Shown here in pieces: positions 57,101 to 64,000 of a DNA stretch of 64,000 nucleotides (positions are counted from its first letter, which is position 1; every line of letters begins with the position of its first letter). Source of the stretch: Procambarus clarkii (taxonomy: Eukaryota; Arthropoda; Malacostraca; Decapoda; Cambaridae). A program made the position numbers and the translations under genes. The notes under the pieces are model-generated. The model did no database searches, was not told the origin of the DNA, and was given only the letters and a program-made list of their open reading frames with translations. The DNA lies in NCBI RefSeq assembly GCF_040958095.1, contig NC_091199.1, forward strand, positions 36,200,084-36,264,083, in the 5' to 3' direction.

Positions 57101-60100
57101 CCAGTACACACCATAAGGCACCAGTACACAGTATAAGGCACAAGTACACACTATAAGGCACCAGTATACACCATAAGGTACCAGTACACACCATAAGGTA
57201 CCAGTACACACCATAAGGCATACGTACACACCTTAAGGCACCAGTACACACCATAAGGAACCAGTACACACCATAATGCAAGAGTACACATCATATGGCA
57301 CCAGTACACACCATAAGGCACCAGTACACACCATAATGCACCAGTACACACCGTAAGGCACCAGTACACAATAAGGCACCATTACACACAATAATGCACC
57401 AGTACACACCATAAGGCACCAGTACACACCTTAAGGCAACAGTACACAGTATAAGACACCAGTACACACCATAAGGCACCAGTACACAACAAAAGGTACC
57501 AGTATACACCATAAGGTACCAGTACACACCATAAGGCACCAGTACACACCTTAAGGCAACAGTACACAGTATAAGGCACCAGTACACACCATAAGGCACC
57601 AGTACATACCATAAGGCACCAGTACACACCAAAAGGTACCAGTACACACTATAAGGCACCAGTACACAGTATAAGGCACCAGTACACACAATAAGGCACC
57701 AGTACACACCATACGGCACCAGTACACACTATAAGGCACCAGTACACACCATAAGGCACCAGTACACAGTATAAGGCACAAGTACACACTATAAGGCACC
57801 AGTATACACCATAAGGTACCAGTACACACCATAAGGTACCAGTACACACCATAAGGCATACGTACACACCTTAAGGCACCAGTACACACCATAAGGCACC
57901 AGCACACACCATAAGGCAGCAGTTCACACCATAAGGCACCAGTACACATGATAGAGCACCAGCACACACCATAATGCACCAGTACACTCCATAAGGCACC
58001 AGTACACACCATAAGGCACCAGTACACATCATTAGGCACCAGTACACACTATAAGGCTCCAGTACAAACCATAAAGTACCAGTACACACCATAAGGCACC
58101 AGCACCAGTACACACCATGAGGCACCAGTACACACCATAAAGTACCAGTATACACAATAAGGCACCAGCACCAGTACACACTATAAGGCACCAGTACACA
58201 CTATAAGGCACCAGTACACACTATAAGACTCCAGTACACACTATAAGGCACCAGTACACAATATAAGGCACAAGTACACACTATAAGGCACCAGTACACA
58301 TCATAAGGCATCAGTACACACTATAAGGCACCAGTACACACTATAAGGCATCAGTACATAGTATAAGGCACCAGTACACACTATTTGGCACAAGTACACA
58401 CTATAAAGCACCAGTACACATCATAAGGCACCAGAACACACTATAAGGCACCAGTAAACACTATAAGGCACCAGTGCGCACCATAAGGCACCAGTACACA
58501 CCATAAGGCAAAGTACACACCATAAGGCACCAGTACACACTATAAGGCACCAGTACACACTATAAGGCACCAGTACACACCATAAAGGAACAGTACACAC
58601 CATAAGGCACCAGTACATACCATAAGGCACCAGTACACACCATGAGGCACCAGTACACACCATACGGCACCAGTACACACCATAAGGCACCAGTACACAC
58701 CATAAGGCACCCGTACACACCAAAAGGTACCAGTACACACTATAAGGTACCAGTACATACCATAAGGCACAAGTACACACTATAAGGCACCAGTACACAC
58801 CATAAGACACCAGTACAAACCGTAAGGCACCAGTACATACCATAAGGCACTAGAACACACCATAAGGCATCAGTACACACCATAAGGCACCAGTACACAC
58901 CATAAGGCCCCAGTACACACCATAAGGAACCAGTACACACCATAAGGCACCAGTATATACCATAAGGCACCAGTAAACAACATAAGGCACCAGTACACAC
59001 TATAAGACACCAGTACACACCATAAGGCACCAGTACGAACCATAAGGCACCAGAACACACCATAAGGCACCAGTACACACCATAAAGCACAAGTACACAC
59101 CATAAGGCCCCAGTACACACCATAAGGCACCAGTACACACCATAAGGCACCGGTACACACCATAAGGTACGAGTACACACTATAAGGCACCAGTACACAC
59201 CATAAGGCACCAGTATACACAATAAGGTACAAGTACACTCCATAAGGCACCAGTACACACCATAATGCACCAGTACACACCATAAGGCACCAGTACACAC
59301 CATAAGACACCAGTACAAACCATAAGGCACCAGTACATACCATAAGGCACAAGAACACACCATAAGGCACCAGTACACGCCATAAGGCACCAGTACACAC
59401 CATAAGGCACCAGAACACACCATAAGGCACCAGTACACACAATAAGGTACGAGTACACACCATAAGGCACCAGTACACACCATAATGCACCAGTACACAT
59501 CATAGGGCACCAGTACACACCATAATGCACCAGTACACACAATAAGGTACCAGTACACACTATAAGGCACCAGTACACGCCATAAGGCACCAGTACACAC
59601 CATAAGGCACCAGAACACTCACCATCAGGCACCAGAACAAACCATAAGGCACCAGTACACACAATAAGGTACGAATACACACCATAAGGCACCAGTACAC
59701 ACCATAATGCACCAGTACACATCATATGGCACCAGTACACACCATAAGGCACCAGTACACACCATAATGCACCAGTACACTCCGTAAGGCACCAGTACAC
59801 AATAAGGCACCATTACACACAATAATGCACCAGTGCACACCATAAGGCACCAGTACACACTTTAAGGCAACAGTACACAGTATAAGACACCAGTACACAC
59901 CATAAGGCACCAGTACACACCAAAAGGTACCAGTATACACCATAAGGTACCAGTACACACCAATAGGCACCAGTACACACCTTAAGGCAACAGTACACAG
60001 TATAAGGCACCAGTACACACCATAAGGCACCAGTACATACCATAAGGCACCAGTACACACCAAAAGGTACCAGTACACACTATAAGGCACCAGTACACAG

Positions 60101-63100
60101 TATAAGGCACCAGTACACACTATAAGGCACCAGTACACACCATACGGCACCATTACACACTATAAGGCACCATTACACACCATAAGGCACCAGTACACAG
60201 TATAAGGCACAAGTACACACTATAAGGCACCAGTATACACCATAAGGTACCAGTACACACCATAAGGTACCAGTACACACCATAAGGCATACGTACACAC
60301 CTTAAGGCACCAGTACACACCATAATGCACCAGTACACACCATAAGGCACCAGTACACACCATAAGGCACCAGTACACATCATAAGGCACCAGTACACAC
60401 CATAAGGCTCCAGTACAAACCATAAAGTACCAGTAGACACCATAAGGCACCAGCACCAGTACTCACCATGAGGCACCAGTACACACCATAAAGTACCAGT
60501 ATACAAAATAAGGCACCAGCACCAGTACACACTATAAGGCACCAGTACACACTATAAGGCACCAGTACACACTATAAGGCACCAGTACACACTATAAGAC
60601 TCCAGTACACACTATAAGGCACCAGTACACAATATAAGGCACAAGTACACACTATAAGGCACCAGTACACAATATAAGGCACAAGTACACACTATAAGGC
60701 ACCAGTACACATCATAAGGTATCAGTACATAGTATAAGGCACCAGTACACACTATTTGGCACAAGTACACACTATAAAGCACCAGTACACACCATAAGGC
60801 ACCAGAACACACTATAAGGCACCAGTAAACACTATAAGGCAAAGTACACACCATAAGTCACCAGTTCACACTATAAGGCAAAGTACACACCATAAGTCAC
60901 CAGTTCACACTATAAGGCACCAGTACACACTATAAGGCACCAGTACACACCATAAGGGAACAGTACTTACCATAAGGCACCAGTACATACCATAAGGCAC
61001 GAGTACACACCATAAGGCACCAGTACACACCATACGGCACCAGTACACACCATAATGCACCAGTACACACCATAAGGCACCAGTGCACACCAAAAGGTAC
61101 CAGTACACACTATAAGGTACCAGTACATACCAAAAGGCACCAGTACACACCATAAGGCACCAGTACACACCATAAGACACCAGTACAAACCGTAAGGCAC
61201 CAGTACATACCATAAGGCACTAGAACACACCATAAGGCATCAGTACACACACCATAAAGCACCAGTACACACCATAAGGCCCCAGTACACACCATAAGGA
61301 ACCAGTACACACCGTAAGGCACCAGTACGAACCATAAGGCACCAGAACACACCATAAGGCACCAGTACACACCATAAAGCACAAGTACACACCATAAGGC
61401 CCCAGTACACACCATAAGGCACCAGTACACACCATAAGGCACCGGTACACACCATAAGGAACGAGTACACACTATAAGGCACCAGTACACACCATAAGGC
61501 ACCAGTATACACAATAAGGTACAAGTACACTCCATAAGGCACCAGTACACACCATAATGCACCAGTACACACTATAAGGCACCAGTACACACCATAAGAC
61601 ACCAGTACAAACCATAAGGCACCAGTACATACCATAAGGCACTAGAACACACCATAAGGCACCAGTACACACCATAAGACACCAGTACACACAATAAGGT
61701 ACGAGTACACACCATAAGGCATCAGTACACACCATAATGCACCAGTACACATCATAAGGCACCAGTACACACCATAATGCACCAGTACACACAATAAGGT
61801 ACCAGTACACACTATAAGGCACCAGTACACGCCATAAGGCACCAGTACACACCATAAGGCACCAGAACACACACCATAGGGCACCAGTACAAACCATAAG
61901 GCACCAGTACACACAATAAGGTACGAGTACACATTATAAGGCACCAGTACACACCATAATGCACCAGTACACATCATATGGCACCAGTACACACCGTAAG
62001 GCATCAGTACACAATAAGGCACCATTACAAACAATAATGCACCAGTACACACCATAAAGCACCAGTACACACCATAAGGCGCCAGTACACTCCATACGGC
62101 ACCAGTACGCACCATAAGGCACCAGAACACACCATAAGGCACCAGTACACACCATAAAGCACCAGTACACACTATAAGGCCCCAGTACACACCATAAGGC
62201 ACCTGTACACACCATAAGGCACCGGTACACACCATAAGGTACGAGTACACACTATAAGACACCAGTACACATTATAAGGCACCAGTACATACCATAAGGC
62301 ACCAGAACACACCATAAGGCACCAGTACACACCATAAGGCACCAGTACACACCATAAGGCACCAGTACACACCATTAGACACCAGTACAAACCATAAGGC
62401 ACCAGTACATACCATAAGGCACTAGAACAAACCATAACGCACCAGTACACACCAAAAAGCACCAGTACACACTATAAGGCCCCAGTTCACACCATAAGGC
62501 ACCAGTACACACCATAAAGCACCAGTACACACCATATGACACAAGTACACACCATAAGGCACCAGTACGCACTATAAGGCGCCAGAACACACCATAAGGC
62601 ACCAGTACACACCATAAAGCACCAGTACACACCATAAGGCCCCAGTACACACCATAAGGCACCAGTACACACCATAAGGCACCGGTACACACCATAAGGT
62701 ACGGGTACACACTATAAGGAACCAGGACACACTATAAGGCACCAGTACACACCATAATGCACCAGTACACACAATAAGGTACCAGTACACACCATAATGC
62801 ACCAGTACACACCATAAGGCACCAGTACACACCATAATGCACCAGTAGACACCATAATGCACCAGTACACATCATATGGCACCAGTATCCACTATAATGC
62901 ACCAGTACACACAATAAGGTACCAGTACACACCATAAGGCACCAGAACACACCATAAGGCACCAGTACACACAATAAGGTACGAGTACACCCCATAAGGC
63001 ACCAGTACACACCATAATGCACCAGTACACATCATAAGGCACCAGTACACACCATAAGGCACCAGTACACACCATAATGTACCAGTACACACCATAAGGC

Positions 63101-64000
63101 ACCAGAACACACACCATAAGGCACCAGAACACACCATAAGGCACCAATACACACAATAAGGTACGAGTACACACCATAAGGCACCAGTACACACAATAAG
63201 GTACGAGTACACACCATAATGCACCAGTACACATCATATTGCACCAGTACACACCATAAGGCACCAGTACACACCATAATGCACCAGTAAACACCATAAT
63301 GCACCAGTACACACCATAATGCACCAGTACACACCAAAAGGCACCAGTACACTCAATACGGCACCAGTACACACCATAAGGCACCGGTACACACCACAAG
63401 GCACCAGTACACACCATAAGGCACCGGTACACACCATAAGGCACCGGTACACACCATAAGTCACTGGTACACACCATAAGGCACCAATACATACCATAAG
63501 GCGCCAGTACACACTATAAGGTACGAGTACACACCATAAGGCACCAGTACACACAATAAGGTACGAGAACACACCATAATGCACCAGTACACATCATATT
63601 GCACCAGTACACGCCATAAGGCACCAGTAAACAGCAAAAGGTACCAATACACATCATAAGGTACCAGTACACACCATAAGGCACCAGTACACACCTTAAG
63701 GCAACAGTACACAGTATAAGGCACCAGTACACACCATAAGGCACCAGTACATACCATAAGGCACCAGTACACACCAAAAGGTACCAGTACACACTATATG
63801 GCACTAGTACACAGTATAAGGCACCAGTACACACTATAATGCACCAGTACACACCATCCGGCACCAGTACACACTATAAGGCACCAACACACACCATAAG
63901 GCACCAGTACACAGTATAAGGCACAAGTACACACTATAAGGCACCAGTATACACCATAAGGTACCAGTACACACCATAAGGTACCAGTACACACCTTAAG
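51178..64000. repeat. Satellite D: 20-bp C/A-rich tandem array
   Basis: The unit caccagtacacaccataagg (20 bp) repeats to the window end, about 640 copies, with point variants (ataatg, acaata, ccttaa, gtataa) and occasional 1-2 bp length changes. The minus strand lacks stops, so all three frames encode the same hydrophobic 20-residue period (MVCTGALWCVLVPYGVYWCL). This is satellite, not membrane protein: there is no non-repeat sequence or consistent start. Larger duplications are visible. For example, 51501 to about 52930 recurs at offset 4270-4290, and 52943-53263 recurs at 57871-58191. Confidence 0.97.
56621..57896. repeat. Direct tandem duplication of 638 bp within satellite D
   Basis: Segment 56621-57258 is followed at once by a near-identical copy at 57259-57896. 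Both begin aaccagtacacaccataatg followed by caagagtac. 638 is not a multiple of 20 because some units carry small indels, which helps place the junction. Confidence 0.85.

Noticed and set aside
51178-64000. Many overlapping frames encoding Trp/Cys/Tyr-rich hydrophobic proteins
   Set aside because: They are translations of the 20-bp satellite D in every minus frame; composition explains them.

Overview
The window is repeat-dominated eukaryotic DNA with no bacterial-style gene organisation. Four families of short tandem satellite make up roughly 36 kb of the 64 kb. Most of the rest is retrotransposons, many nested inside one another. The style of the elements (LINEs with zinc-finger ORF1s, a LINE tail running into an ATT microsatellite, long GT/CA-rich satellites, a gag-pro-integrase LTR element) suggests an arthropod, most likely a decapod crustacean. 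That taxonomic call is inference; no host marker gene is present.

Layout, left to right. Positions 1-17852 are satellite A (19-bp unit, G/T-rich on the + strand), itself built from kilobase-scale duplications, and end at a 500-N assembly gap (17853-18352). From 18353 to 25242 lie satellite B (36-bp unit) and then satellite C (38-bp unit), interrupted by two copies of an ORF1-encoding LINE derivative and a 136-bp poly(A)-tailed fragment. One ORF1-only copy (20531-22366) is bounded by an 11-bp target-site duplication. From 25243 to about 33310 is a minus-strand I-like LINE with an RNase H domain, split by a 5978-bp LTR retrotransposon (27200-33177) with two identical-looking 684-bp LTRs and a 4-bp target-site duplication. 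From 33311 to 36230 are AT-rich sequence without recognised genes, a probable solo LTR, a 61-bp tandem repeat and a decayed gag start. Satellite C follows (36231-37350). A minus-strand Jockey-type LINE (37351 to about 48644) is inserted in satellite C and is itself split by a 264-bp LINE tail and a 5.35-kb CR1-like LINE, both on the + strand. After a satellite C remnant and about 2 kb of unassigned sequence there is one credible host-gene piece: a first coding exon with a signal peptide and splice donor (50923-51088). It is followed within 90 bp by satellite D (20-bp unit), which runs to the window end.

Nothing here forms an operon or pathway; the relationships are insertional. The order of events can be read from who interrupts whom: satellites first, then the Jockey and I-like LINEs, then the CR1-like LINE and the LTR element. 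The LTR element looks youngest. It has its integrase upstream of an RNase H remnant (the Gmr1-like domain order known in some Ty3/gypsy elements) and no reverse transcriptase, so it is probably a recently mobilised, internally deleted, non-autonomous copy. The many long open frames across satellites A and D are composition artefacts: unit lengths of 19 and 20 bp make all three minus-strand frames encode the same repeating peptide.
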